This document shows, piece by piece, positions 29,170 through 38,165 of a DNA stretch of 64,000 nt (position 1 is its first letter; every line of letters starts with the position of its first letter). Below the pieces are notes generated by a model that did not search any database, was not told where the DNA came from, and was given only the letters and a program-made list of their open reading frames with translations. The DNA comes from Pseudorhodoplanes sp. (GTDB lineage: Bacteria; Pseudomonadota; Alphaproteobacteria; Rhizobiales; Xanthobacteraceae): NCBI GenBank assembly GCA_032027085.1, contig JAVSMS010000001.1, forward strand, positions 4,875,730-4,939,729. The letters run 5' to 3'. Made by a program: the position numbers and the translations under genes.

Positions 29170-30012
29170 CTACGGCAATCTTGGCAGACCCGGGATGGAC
29201 GGCAGGCCCGGGATCGACGGGATCTGCGGCGCGCCCGGCAGGTTGCGCGGATCGAGGTTGCGCAGGTTGAGCCGCTGATTGATGAGCTGGCGGCCGATGC
29301 CCTGCAGCGAGAAGACCTGGCGCACCAGGTTGCGGTCGCGCAGCAACTGCTCCGGCGAAATATTCAGCGGCACGGCAACCAGCCGCTGCGCGGCCAATTG
29401 AATCGCAAGACCGGTCGCCGCGCGCGTCAATTCGCCAAGCCGCGTACCGTCACGTCCGAAAATTTCGATACGTCCAACCGCGCCATTCGCATCCGGATAG
29501 AGCTTGACGTTGGTGGGCTGGCCGGCCGGAACCTCAACGACGCCGGTCGTGCCGCGGATGGCCAGCGTCGCGGTGGGCGTCGTGATGCGCATGTTGCCAG
29601 TTTTCGCGACCTGTGCCGCAACGAAGCCGACCGTGCCGCGGGTCACGTTGATCACCGCATTGCCCTTCGCTCCTTTGCGATAGACGAACTCGTCGACCAC
29701 GATGTTGGCATTGGCTGTCAGGCTGAACGTGGTTTCGTCGTCGAAGGTGACGCCGAGCGCGCCGCCGGCGCCGGTCTGCAGGCGGTCGCCCTTCTTGATC
29801 TCATCGCCTTTCCTGAGCGCCGATGAATTGCCGCCGCGCGCCACGGTCGCTGGCTGTGTGACATTGGCGACGCTGCCGATCGCGTCCTTCGAGGGCTGCG
29901 GCTTTGACGGCTGCGCCTGCTGCGGCCGCGGCTGCTGCGCCTGCACGGGCGACAGGCCGGCGAACATAACGCTGCACAACATGAGCGTGGCAAGGGTCTT
30001 GAACCCGGCCAT
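29170..30012 (-). CDS. FecR-domain exported protein
   Basis: The 280-residue protein has a signal peptide (FKTLATLMLCSVMFAGLSPV, cut near AQA) and a Gln/Pro-rich linker. A FecR domain follows at about residues 45-160: VTQPATVARGGNSSALRKGD, GDRLQTGAGGALGVTFDDET, TPTATLAIRGTTGVVEV. FecR domains sense or bind in the periplasm; in stand-alone forms without a sigma factor the role is unknown. The tail is a proline-rich repeat (IPSIPGLPSIPGLPRLP). It lies 109 nt downstream of the caspase-like gene on the same strand, so they may be co-expressed. Confidence 0.85.
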   Translation of the reverse strand: MAGFKTLATLMLCSVMFAGLSPVQAQQPRPQQAQPSKPQPSKDAIGSVANVTQPATVARGGNSSALRKGDEIKKGDRLQTGAGGALGVTFDDETTFSLTANANIVVDEFVYRKGAKGNAVINVTRGTVGFVAAQVAKTGNMRITTPTATLAIRGTTGVVEVPAGQPTNVKLYPDANGAVGRIEIFGRDGTRLGELTRAATGLAIQLAAQRLVAVPLNISPEQLLRDRNLVRQVFSLQGIGRQLINQRLNLRNLDPRNLPGAPQIPSIPGLPSIPGLPRLP

Positions 30013-30121
30013 GGCCGATCCTCGATAGTGACGTTGACGGGGAAGCAGACAGGATGCGGCAGCTAGCTAGCGGAAGGCAGGCGCCCCGGCAAGTGGCCCG
30101 ACTGACCTCTGCACTGCAACG

Positions 30122-31633
30122 TTACTGGCAGATGATGCGCGGGGCGCCGCCGGTGTCGTGGGTGCAGCATTGGCGGCCTCCGACGGTGATCGGCGTTTCG
30201 CAGGCGGCGGCACCGCTGCTGCGGGGTGCACCGGTGCGACGCTCCTCACTGCGGCGAATGTCGCGCGCCGGCGGACGGTCGCGCAGCGCGCGATCGGGCT
30301 GCGGCGGACGAGCGGCCTGCGGTTTGGTCTTGCCGGGCGTGGGAATGGCGACGCAGGTTTCGCCCTCGCGCCGCGTGCCGGCACCGCAAACGAGCGGGCA
30401 CACGCGCGTCTCCTTGGCACGCACCGCCTCGAGTGCGGCAAGGCTCGCGACCCTGGTGTCGAATCTGGCCCCGGCATGCTTGTTGAAGAGGCCGAGCGCC
30501 TGGCGTGATTTGGCCGACCATTTGCCGTCTTCGGCGCCGGGATCGCAGCCGACGCGTTTCAATTCGGCTTGCAGGCTCCGGGTCAGCGTGACCGGGTCAG
30601 GCGCGGGCGTTGAGGGCGCCGCGGCATTATCCGGTGCCGGCAAGGCGGCGATGGCGGTGCGCGGCTCCGCCGCGCCCGCGGCGGACGCTCCTGGAGAGGT
30701 CGCGGCAAGCTTGGCACGGGCGGCACGGGCAAGATCGGCATAGAAGCCGCTCTTGTAGACGGCGAGAAACGAGTCCCAGGCTTCCGCAGTACCGACACGT
30801 TCGGCGAGTTCGTAATCGCGCCGGATGTCGTTGGCGCTGGCCGCGGGCGGCGCAGCGCGCTTCGGTTCCTGCACCAGCGCCACGGTCGAACCGCCGAGCG
30901 AGCCATAGACGAAGGGCTCCTGGCGGCTGCCGGTGCTTTGCAGCACATCATCGCGTACGCGGCCGAAGGCTAGACGCACGTCGAGGCCCGGCACGGCAAG
31001 ATTCTTCAGAAGCGCGGCCGTGAACGGGGAATGGACACCGTCGCCGTCGGCAGCCGTCGAGCCCGCTTTCGCCGCGAACGCAATCAGCGTGTCGCTGGAG
31101 GCGGGCTCGACCTTGGCGAGGCCGCCGACTACCGCGCGGGTCGCGATCGTGCGCTGCATGGTGCGCAAGAAAGGATTGTCGCGGCAGGCATCCAAAATAA
31201 TGAGGCGCAGCCGTTTTGCGGGCTCGAGCGCGCGCACCACGCGGTCGAGCGCCAGCGCCTCGTCCTCGGCATCGAAATCATTGGCGAGCTTGGCGTCGAC
31301 CGGAACGAGGTAATTGGTCCCGGAGACCTCGATGCCGTGGCCGGCAAAATAGACCACCGCGATATCGGCATTGCGCGTCTGCGCGGTGAATTCGCGGATC
31401 GCGCGCTTGATCTCCAGGCTGCCGAGATTTTCGCGTTCGTCGACGATGTCGAAGCCGGCCTTGCGAAAGAGGTCGGCCATCGCCTTGGCATCATTGATCG
31501 GATTGGAGAGCTGGACGGCGTTCTGATAGACGCCGTTGCCAATGACGAGCGCCACGCGCCTTTCAGCGCGCAGATCGGTGGCCGACAATGTCAGCGCCGC
31601 CACAATCAGGCCAAGGACCATCGCCAGACGCAT
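30122..31633 (-). CDS. Caspase-family (peptidase C14) exported protein
   Basis: The 503-residue protein has a signal peptide (MRLAMVLGLIVAALTLSATD, cut near LRA). A caspase fold follows (about residues 25-240) with the catalytic dyad H99 (VVYFAGHGIEV) and C150 (LIILDACRDNPF). Further motifs are ALVIGNGVYQNAVQLSNPIN and PFTAALLKNL. A linker with an ERVGTAEAWDSFLAVY tetratricopeptide-like segment leads to a C-terminal unit (VGCDPGAEDGKWSAKSRQAL) resembling a peptidoglycan-binding-like repeat, then a cysteine-rich end (CPLVCGAGTRREGETCVA). Such secreted metacaspase-like proteins are frequent in rhizobia but their targets are not known. Confidence 0.88.
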   Translation of the reverse strand: MRLAMVLGLIVAALTLSATDLRAERRVALVIGNGVYQNAVQLSNPINDAKAMADLFRKAGFDIVDERENLGSLEIKRAIREFTAQTRNADIAVVYFAGHGIEVSGTNYLVPVDAKLANDFDAEDEALALDRVVRALEPAKRLRLIILDACRDNPFLRTMQRTIATRAVVGGLAKVEPASSDTLIAFAAKAGSTAADGDGVHSPFTAALLKNLAVPGLDVRLAFGRVRDDVLQSTGSRQEPFVYGSLGGSTVALVQEPKRAAPPAASANDIRRDYELAERVGTAEAWDSFLAVYKSGFYADLARAARAKLAATSPGASAAGAAEPRTAIAALPAPDNAAAPSTPAPDPVTLTRSLQAELKRVGCDPGAEDGKWSAKSRQALGLFNKHAGARFDTRVASLAALEAVRAKETRVCPLVCGAGTRREGETCVAIPTPGKTKPQAARPPQPDRALRDRPPARDIRRSEERRTGAPRSSGAAACETPITVGGRQCCTHDTGGAPRIICQ

Positions 31634-31801
31634 CCACCCTCCTCGCAGCCTGTTCGCGCCTGCGAGCTCAGGCTAGCATCCCGCCGCGCCCGGACCAAGG
31701 CTCAGACCTTCCACCGACGGATCGGCTCCCGACTTTGTTGTTTCAGCCAACGGAAAGGTTCAAGCGGGCGCGCGAAAAATTTGCGGAAAGGCAGCCGGCA
31801 G

Positions 31802-33994
31802 TCAGACGGATGTGATCGACACCCGCATGTTGCCGTCGTTGCGCAGGACGTGAACGGACAGGTCGCTCGCGTGCTGGCGAACGGCAAAATCGATGCGCGA
31901 ATTGCCCAGCCGCAGATTTCGTATCGTTACCTCGTCGAGGAAGTCAGGCAGATGCGGATTGTGCAGCAGGATTTCATTTCCCGACGGGACGAACCACAGG
32001 CCAAGCGAGGCCTGAAGCAGCGCGAAGGGAGCGGCCGCCGCCCAAGCCTGCGGCGCGCAAGCCACAGGATAAAGCGTCGGCCCGTGTCCGCGGCCGCGGC
32101 GGAAGCCGCAAAACAATTCAGGCAGACGGTTGAGATCGAAATAGGTCGCCGCCTCAAACAGTCCCTTGAAGATGCGCCTGATCGGGTCGCGCAATCCATA
32201 CCGCGCAAAGCCGAGCGCGATCAGCGCGTTGTCGTGCGGCCAGACCGAGCCGTTGTGATAGGACATCGGATTGTAGCGACGTTCTCCGCGTGTGACGGTG
32301 CGAATGCCCCAGCCGGTGAAGGACGGACGCAACATGAGAGAGGCGGCGACGGCCTCCGCCCGTTCTTTCGGCGCAATGCCGGAGAGCAGCACCTGGCCGG
32401 CATTGGAGGTGCGCACGCGGCATTGCCGCTTGTCTCCGTCCAGAGCCAGCGCATAGGTGCCGATTTCCTCGCACCAGAATGCCTCGTCGAAACGTCGTGC
32501 CAGAACCGCCGCCTGCGCATCGAGCGTATCGGCAAATTCGGCATGGCCGAGGCGGCGTGCCGCCCGCGCGGCCAGTTGCTTGGCGGCGAAAACGTAACCT
32601 TGCACCTCGGACAGCGCGATCGGCCCTTCGGCAAGATCGCCGTTGGCGTGAAACACGGCGTCATGCGAATCCTTCCAGCCCTGATTGGCAAGCCCTTTTT
32701 CGGTCTGGCGTTCATATTCAACGAAGCCGTCGCCGTCGCGGTCGCCCCATTTGTCGATCCACTGCAGCGCCGTTTCAATATTCGGCCACAACTGGCGCAG
32801 CGTCTCGTCGTCGCCCGTGCGCTCCGCGTAAGCTCCCGCCAGCAGCACAAACAGCGGCGTTGAATCGACGCTGCCGTAGTATTGTGCGAAGGGCACCTCG
32901 CGCAGAGCGGCCATCTCGCCGGCGCGCATTTCGTGTAGAATTTTTCCCGGTTCCGCGTCGTTCAGCGGATCCCGCTCGCGGGCCTGATAGGCGGCCAGCC
33001 GCAGCAATACGCCGCGGGCTATTTCCGGATCGCACCAGAGCATCTGCAATGCGGTCAGCAGGCCGTCGCGCCCGAACGTCGTCGAATACCAGGGAATGCC
33101 GGCATAGGGATAGCGGCCATGCGGCGTCGTCGTCATCAGCATGTTCAGATCGGCCACCGAACGCTGAAGGACCTGATTGAAGACGTCATTCGACGTCTTG
33201 ACGCATGCGATGCTTTCGCAGTTGCGTTTCTGCTCGCGGGCGGCAGAAATCATGCTGCGAAAGAACACCATTGGCGGCGAGCCGCCGATACGATCGCACG
33301 TCACCGCCAGAAAGAGCGAGCAATGCTGATTGCTTTCGAGCGAGACATCCAAGGATGCGACGCCGGATGACAATTCGGTGGGCACAGGATCAAAGCTCAG
33401 GGTGCTGACCCGCTCGCGTCCATCAAGGCCGACATATCTGAAGATCACCTGCTTGTTTTCTCTGAGCTCCGTGAACGAGCGTCCGCGGCGCTCACGGCGG
33501 ACCCCGCGCACCTCGAAAACGTCGGCAAAATCATTGCCAAAGGCCATCGACAACCGCACGCTCAGCGGCTTGTCGTCGTGATTGCGGATGCCGAGACGCT
33601 GATAGAAGGTATCGCGCCACAAAAATATGGTGCGCACGACATGCAGCTTGTCCTTTGGCAACACCAGCGTCTCGCCGGAAAAGATATCCGGGTTGGTCAG
33701 ATCGATGGTCAGCAATGAATTGTCGTCGTCGATATTCGAGCCCAGCAGCAGCATCTGCATGCCGTTGAGCAGCAGCTCAAATCGCGACAGGTAACGGGTG
33801 TCGGCGTGGAAAATGCCGTCAGACCCGCCGGCGCTGGCGCCGATATCGCCATGGCTATCCACCACGGCAAAAGTGTCGTTGTGCTTGAGAGTCCGCCGCG
33901 GCCTTGTCGCTGGTCCGACAAGGGGAATATAAAAATCTGCTTCCGGCGACGACTCAACAGCTTTGGTCACAAAAGCCGTTGCTTTATCAATCAA
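31802..33994 (-). CDS. Amylo-alpha-1,6-glucosidase / glycogen-debranching-like protein
   Basis: The 730-residue protein has an N-terminal beta-domain (HNDTFAVVDSHGDIG, FHADTRYLSRFELLLNG) of the glycogen-debranching N-terminal family. A six-hairpin (alpha/alpha)6 catalytic domain follows, with AGIPWYSTTFGRDGLLTALQ, FAQYYGSVDSTPLFVLLAGA, NQGWKDSHDAVFHANGDLAE and NGSVWPHDNALIALGFARYG. It likely hydrolyses alpha-1,6 (or related) glucosidic links of glucans. No ATG gives this N-terminus. A TTG at 33994, overlapping the end of the glycosyltransferase gene by 8 nt, is the likely start, with coupling to the upstream gene. The two are a recurring pair in rhizobia. Confidence 0.88.
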   Translation of the reverse strand: MIDKATAFVTKAVESSPEADFYIPLVGPATRPRRTLKHNDTFAVVDSHGDIGASAGGSDGIFHADTRYLSRFELLLNGMQMLLLGSNIDDDNSLLTIDLTNPDIFSGETLVLPKDKLHVVRTIFLWRDTFYQRLGIRNHDDKPLSVRLSMAFGNDFADVFEVRGVRRERRGRSFTELRENKQVIFRYVGLDGRERVSTLSFDPVPTELSSGVASLDVSLESNQHCSLFLAVTCDRIGGSPPMVFFRSMISAAREQKRNCESIACVKTSNDVFNQVLQRSVADLNMLMTTTPHGRYPYAGIPWYSTTFGRDGLLTALQMLWCDPEIARGVLLRLAAYQARERDPLNDAEPGKILHEMRAGEMAALREVPFAQYYGSVDSTPLFVLLAGAYAERTGDDETLRQLWPNIETALQWIDKWGDRDGDGFVEYERQTEKGLANQGWKDSHDAVFHANGDLAEGPIALSEVQGYVFAAKQLAARAARRLGHAEFADTLDAQAAVLARRFDEAFWCEEIGTYALALDGDKRQCRVRTSNAGQVLLSGIAPKERAEAVAASLMLRPSFTGWGIRTVTRGERRYNPMSYHNGSVWPHDNALIALGFARYGLRDPIRRIFKGLFEAATYFDLNRLPELFCGFRRGRGHGPTLYPVACAPQAWAAAAPFALLQASLGLWFVPSGNEILLHNPHLPDFLDEVTIRNLRLGNSRIDFAVRQHASDLSVHVLRNDGNMRVSITSV

Positions 33995-35093
33995 CGTCCA
34001 GCTCCGCGTTCCGGTCGAGCTGATCGGCCACCAAAATCTCGTCCTGTTCCGGCACGAAGGCCGGGCTCTTCCTGACCATCGAACGATACAGATTTATGTA
34101 TTCCTGCGCCATCCGGTTGACGCTGAAGCGTTGTTCAAATCTGCTACGGACCACACGATGGTCGAGCGCGAGCACCCGCGGCAAGGCGGTGACCGCTTCG
34201 TCGATGCTGTCGACAATCACGCCGCTAATGCCGTCATCAAGGATTTCGGGTACGGAGCCGCGGCGGAAGGCGAGGACCGGCGTGCCGCAGGCCATCGCTT
34301 CGATCATCACCAGACCGAACGGTTCGGGCCAGTCGATGGGAAAGAGCAGAGCTTCGGCCTCGCCGAGGAATTGTGTCTTCTGGCGTTCGTTGATTTCGCC
34401 GATGAACTCGACGCCCGGCTCCGACAGAAGCGGCTCCACAACTTCGCGGAAATAGACCTTGTCCACATAGTCGACCTTGGCCGCGATCTTCAGCGGAAGA
34501 CCGCTGCGCTGCGCAATCCTGATCGCGCGGTCGGCGCCTTTTTCAGGCGAGATTCGCCCAAGGAATGCAAGATAGCCGCCGCGTCGGCCGTAATTCGGCT
34601 TGTGCAAGTCGAGAGGTAATCCATGATGGATGGTGCGCACATAATTGGCGTGGGGTAGGTGCTTGCGCTGCGCGGCGGAAATCGAGACCAGCGGAAAATC
34701 GTCAAATCCGAGATAAAACGGCGGCAGATCCGGCAGGTCCAGCCGCCCGTGCAGGGTCGTTACCGTGCGCGATGCGATCGGACGAAAAATGGGAAATGGA
34801 AAAAAATCGATATGAAAATGCAGGATGTCGAATTCGCCGGCGCAGGCGCGAGCCCTGTCCAGCATTAACATGTAGTAGGGGATGGAATCCTGAACCTTGG
34901 CATCCAGCCGCAGCGCCGTCGGGACGCAAGGGACGAGCCGTGCGGACGTCACCGAGTCACCGCTCGCAAACAGCGTCACGTCATGACCTAGCCGGACCAG
35001 TTCCTCGGTCAGGTAGGAGACAATTCGTTCACTGCCGCCATAAAGCCGCGGCGGTACGCTTTCAATCAGGGGAGCAATCTGGGCGATTTTCAT
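33987..35093 (-). CDS. Glycosyltransferase family 4
   Basis: The 368-residue retaining GT-B enzyme has an N-terminal acceptor domain (MKIAQIAPLIESVPPRLYGG, ERIVSYLTEELVRLGHDVTL). Its donor domain carries YLAFLGRISPEKGADRAIRI and the E-x7-E motif EPFGLVMIEAMACGTPVLAF, which contacts the nucleotide sugar. The ATG at 35093 matches family starts; the upstream frame adds 38 basic, unrelated residues. The sugar donor and acceptor are not identifiable. The downstream debranching enzyme overlaps by 8 nt, implying shared work on a glucan or a glucosylated compatible solute. Confidence 0.9.
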   Translation of the reverse strand: MKIAQIAPLIESVPPRLYGGSERIVSYLTEELVRLGHDVTLFASGDSVTSARLVPCVPTALRLDAKVQDSIPYYMLMLDRARACAGEFDILHFHIDFFPFPIFRPIASRTVTTLHGRLDLPDLPPFYLGFDDFPLVSISAAQRKHLPHANYVRTIHHGLPLDLHKPNYGRRGGYLAFLGRISPEKGADRAIRIAQRSGLPLKIAAKVDYVDKVYFREVVEPLLSEPGVEFIGEINERQKTQFLGEAEALLFPIDWPEPFGLVMIEAMACGTPVLAFRRGSVPEILDDGISGVIVDSIDEAVTALPRVLALDHRVVRSRFEQRFSVNRMAQEYINLYRSMVRKSPAFVPEQDEILVADQLDRNAELDVD

Positions 35094-35272
35094 TTTACAT
35101 GCGACAAGCTTTGGACTCCCGCCCCGCAACCAGCGTGCAGAGAACGGAAAACAACGGCCGAACGTTCCATCAAAGGCAAAATTTAGTTTTGCCTTTCCGC
35201 TACGCAAGCGTTGCCGAATGTCCCCTGGCCGCTATTCTGGCACGTTTCGAAATTCCATAACGGAAATCCAAA

Positions 35273-36229
35273 ATGCTTTATCGCTGTGCCGTCCTCGACG
35301 ACTACCAGAATGTCGCCATGTCCTTTGCCGACTGGTCGAAATTGAAGGGCGACGTCGAGGTCACGGTTTTCAACAAGGGATTGGGCGATCTCAACGCCGT
35401 GGCGCAGGCGCTGCAGGGCTTTCAGATCGTCTGTGCCATGCGCGAGCGCACGCCCTTTCCACGCGCCTTGCTTGAAAAGCTGCCCGATCTGAAACTTCTG
35501 GTCACAACCGGGCTGAAGAACGCTTCGATCGACGTCGCGGCGGCCAAGGAGAGAGGCGTTCTGGTCTGCGGAACCGAGAGCCTCGGCTATCCCACCGCGG
35601 AACTGACCATCGGTCTATTGGTCAGCCTGGCGCGCAGGATCAGCTTCGAAAGCGCGCGCATGAAAGCGGGAGAGGCCTGGCAGGTGACCGTCGGCGGCGA
35701 CCTCCACGGCAAGACGCTGGGCGTGCTCGGGCTCGGCAGGCTTGGCAGCCGGGTGGCCAAGGTCGCCAAGGCGCTGGACATGAAAGTGGTCGCGTGGAGC
35801 CAGAACCTCACTCCTGAAAAATGCGCCGAGCTCGGCGTCGAATATGCAACCAAGGAAGAACTGCTGAAGCAGTCCGACTTTGTCACCATCCATATGGTGC
35901 TGAGCCCGCGCAGCAAGGGCCTGATCGCGGCCAGAGAATTCGGGCTGATGAAAAAGTCCGCCTATCTGATCAACACCTCGCGCGGGCCGATCGTCGACGA
36001 GAATGCGATGATCGACGCGCTCACCAACAAGACCATCGCCGGCGCCGGGCTCGACGTTTATGACACCGAGCCGCTGCCAAAAGGACACCCGCTGCGCAGC
36101 CTGCCGAATGTGCTGCTGACGCCGCATCTCGGCTATGTCACGCGCGACAATTACCGCCTCTTCTACGGTCAGACGGTCGAGGCGATACGGGCCTGGCTGG
36201 ACGGCAAGCCGGTGCGCGTTATTTCATAA
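35273..36229 (+). CDS. D-2-hydroxyacid dehydrogenase family protein
   Basis: The 318-residue NAD(P)-dependent enzyme interconverts 2-hydroxy and 2-keto acids. The nucleotide-binding loop is GVLGLGRLGSRVAKVAKALD at about residues 148-167. The catalytic residues follow family order: Arg in NTSRGPIVDENAMIDAL, Glu in VYDTEPLPKGHPLRSL and His in LTPHLGYVTRDN. It resembles the phosphoglycerate/hydroxypyruvate branch. The ATG at 35273 has no longer family-like extension. It is the first gene of the plus-strand catabolic run, 113 nt before the first PuuE-like gene, and divergent from the glycosyltransferase. Confidence 0.92.
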   Translation: MLYRCAVLDDYQNVAMSFADWSKLKGDVEVTVFNKGLGDLNAVAQALQGFQIVCAMRERTPFPRALLEKLPDLKLLVTTGLKNASIDVAAAKERGVLVCGTESLGYPTAELTIGLLVSLARRISFESARMKAGEAWQVTVGGDLHGKTLGVLGLGRLGSRVAKVAKALDMKVVAWSQNLTPEKCAELGVEYATKEELLKQSDFVTIHMVLSPRSKGLIAAREFGLMKKSAYLINTSRGPIVDENAMIDALTNKTIAGAGLDVYDTEPLPKGHPLRSLPNVLLTPHLGYVTRDNYRLFYGQTVEAIRAWLDGKPVRVIS

Positions 36230-36341
36230 TGTCCAAATGAACCCTGGCGCGGCGCGCATGGCCAGGGTGACGCGACGACGCTTGAACCGCGACACGCAAA
36301 CCTGCGAAAGTCAGCCGGCTTCCGCATTCACGAGTCATTCC

Positions 36342-37235
36342 ATGTCCTCCCCCATGCTGCCGCGCGAGCGCGCCGAATATTCCGCCATTGTCGACCGCCC
36401 GCCGCTGAAGCTGCCCGGCGACGCGCGGGTGGCGGTCTGGACCATCGTCAATCTGGAAACCTGGGACATTTCCCGCGCCATGCCGCGGCAGGTGCTCACC
36501 CCGCCGATGGGGCAGCCGCTTCTGCCCGACGTGCCGAACTGGGGCTGGCACGAATACGGCATGCGGGTCGGCGTGTGGCGCTTCTTCGATCTGTTCCGCG
36601 AACTCGGCGTGCAGTGCTCGGCTGCCGTCAACGGCAAGATGCTGGAGGACTATCCGCGCATCGCCCGCGCCATCAAGGAGGCGGGCTGGGAATTCCTGCC
36701 GCACGGCTACGAGCAGATGCCGATGCACAAGGTCGAGGACCAGCCGGCCGCGATCAAGCGCACGCTAGATGTGATCGAAGGCATCACCGGGAAGCGGCCC
36801 GTGGGGTGGCTTGCGCCCGGCATGAGCCAGACGCTGGAGACGATGGATCACGTCGCTGCGGCCGGCATCAAATACACCGGCGACTTTGTGCATGATGATG
36901 AGCCATCGACCATCAAGACGGTGCATGGTCCGCTGGTGACCGTGCCCTACACCTTCGACATGAACGACATCACCATCATGGCGCTGCAGCACCACGAGGG
37001 AAAACATTTTTACGAGCGCGGCGTCGACCAGTTCGAGCAGCTCTACAAGGAAGGCGAGAAGCGCGCGAAGATCATGGCGATCCCGATTCACGCCTACATT
37101 TCGGGCCAGTCGCACCGTTTTGTGCATCTGGAGCGGCTCTATCGTTTCCTGAAGCGGCCGGGTGTGACATTCATGAGCGGCCAAGACATCTATGAATGGT
37201 ACCGCGACGCGGCCAAGACGGCCGCCGTCCGCTGA
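36342..37235 (+). CDS. PuuE-like NodB-fold hydrolase, paralog 1
   Basis: The 297-residue protein belongs to the polysaccharide deacetylase fold but lacks its classic Asp-Asp metal motif. It matches the PuuE/cyclic-ureide group (metal-independent allantoinase type), with NLETWDISRAMPRQV, NWGWHEYGMRVGVWRFFDLF, FLPHGYEQMPMHKVEDQ (H121, H129) and WLAPGMSQTLETMDH. It also has an ending of KIMAIPIHAYISGQSHR. These enzymes open a cyclic amide ring. I take the ATG at 36342 as start (MSSPMLPRERAEYSAIV), which aligns with its neighbour. The adjacent paralog and the amidase support a role in degrading a cyclic imide or ureide; the substrate is unknown. Confidence 0.85.
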   Translation: MSSPMLPRERAEYSAIVDRPPLKLPGDARVAVWTIVNLETWDISRAMPRQVLTPPMGQPLLPDVPNWGWHEYGMRVGVWRFFDLFRELGVQCSAAVNGKMLEDYPRIARAIKEAGWEFLPHGYEQMPMHKVEDQPAAIKRTLDVIEGITGKRPVGWLAPGMSQTLETMDHVAAAGIKYTGDFVHDDEPSTIKTVHGPLVTVPYTFDMNDITIMALQHHEGKHFYERGVDQFEQLYKEGEKRAKIMAIPIHAYISGQSHRFVHLERLYRFLKRPGVTFMSGQDIYEWYRDAAKTAAVR

Positions 37236-37289
37236 CAATCTCACATTCACGACAAGAGCACTGGCACAACAAGAACACTGGAGGTTTCA

Positions 37290-38165
37290 ATGCCCATGCA
37301 CCCGCGCGAGCGCATGTCCTATTCGGCGATCGAAGGACGCGCGCCGCTGAAATTTCCCGACGGCGTGCGCATGGTAATCTGGCCGGTGCTGGCGCTGGAG
37401 GAATGGGACATGTCGCGGCCGATGGCGCGCATGGTGATCTCGCCGCCGCAGGGTCAGCCGATGCTGCCCGACCATCCGAACTGGAGCTGGCATGAATACG
37501 GCATGCGCGTCGGCTTCTGGCGCATGAAGAAGATGCTGGAGCGCGTGGGCGCCACGCCGACGGTCACGCTCAATGCCAAGGTCTGCGAGACCTATCCGCA
37601 GGTGGTGCAGGCCTGCGTCGACGCCGGCTGGGAGCTGAACGCGCATGGCTATGAGCAGGTCCCGATGCACAAGCTCGAGGATCAGCGTGCGAGCATCATG
37701 AAATCGATGGACACGATCGAGAAGTTCTGGGGCAAGCGGCCGCGCGGCTGGTTCGGTCCGGGCCTGACGCAGACCTTCGATACGCTCGATTATCTCAGCG
37801 AAGCGGGCGTCGAATATATCGGCGACTGGGTGCTGGACGATGAGCCGGTGACGCTGAAGACCGCGCACAAGCCGGTCGTGGCCCTGCCCTACAATTTCGA
37901 GATCCACGACATCGTGCTGATGGCGCTGCAGAACCACACCTCCGACATGATGTATGTGCGCGCCATGGACCAGTTCAACTGCCTGTATGAAGAGGCGGCC
38001 GAACGGCCGAAGATCATGGCGATCGCCTGCCATCCCTATCTGTCGGGCGTGCCGCACCGCATCGCCCATGTCGAGCGCACCTTCCGCGAATTGCTCGCCA
38101 AGCCGGGCGTCGTGTCGTGGAACGGCGCGCAGATCCTTGACTGGTATCTGGCGCAGCAGACGTGA
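37290..38165 (+). CDS. PuuE-like NodB-fold hydrolase, paralog 2
   Basis: The 291-residue protein aligns along its length with the preceding gene: HPRERMSYSAIEGRAPLKFP, LALEEWDMSRPMARMVISPP, NWSWHEYGMRVGFWRMKKML, NAHGYEQVPMHKLEDQRASI (H119, H127), WFGPGLTQTFDTLDYLS and KIMAIACHPYLSGVPHR. Conserved His pairs and lengths suggest both are active but on different substrates or as a heteromer. A TGGAGGTTTC ribosome site precedes the ATG at 37290. The amidase gene begins inside its stop codon. Confidence 0.86.
   Translation: MPMHPRERMSYSAIEGRAPLKFPDGVRMVIWPVLALEEWDMSRPMARMVISPPQGQPMLPDHPNWSWHEYGMRVGFWRMKKMLERVGATPTVTLNAKVCETYPQVVQACVDAGWELNAHGYEQVPMHKLEDQRASIMKSMDTIEKFWGKRPRGWFGPGLTQTFDTLDYLSEAGVEYIGDWVLDDEPVTLKTAHKPVVALPYNFEIHDIVLMALQNHTSDMMYVRAMDQFNCLYEEAAERPKIMAIACHPYLSGVPHRIAHVERTFRELLAKPGVVSWNGAQILDWYLAQQT

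Noticed and set aside
31031-32863. 610-residue plus-strand open frame over the caspase and debranching genes
   Set aside because: It spans two genes and the gap between them; composition is that of an antisense shadow.
36135-36341. Longer start for the first PuuE-like gene
   Set aside because: The extra 69 residues overlap the 2-hydroxyacid dehydrogenase gene and do not align with the paralog, which starts at the matching PRER motif.
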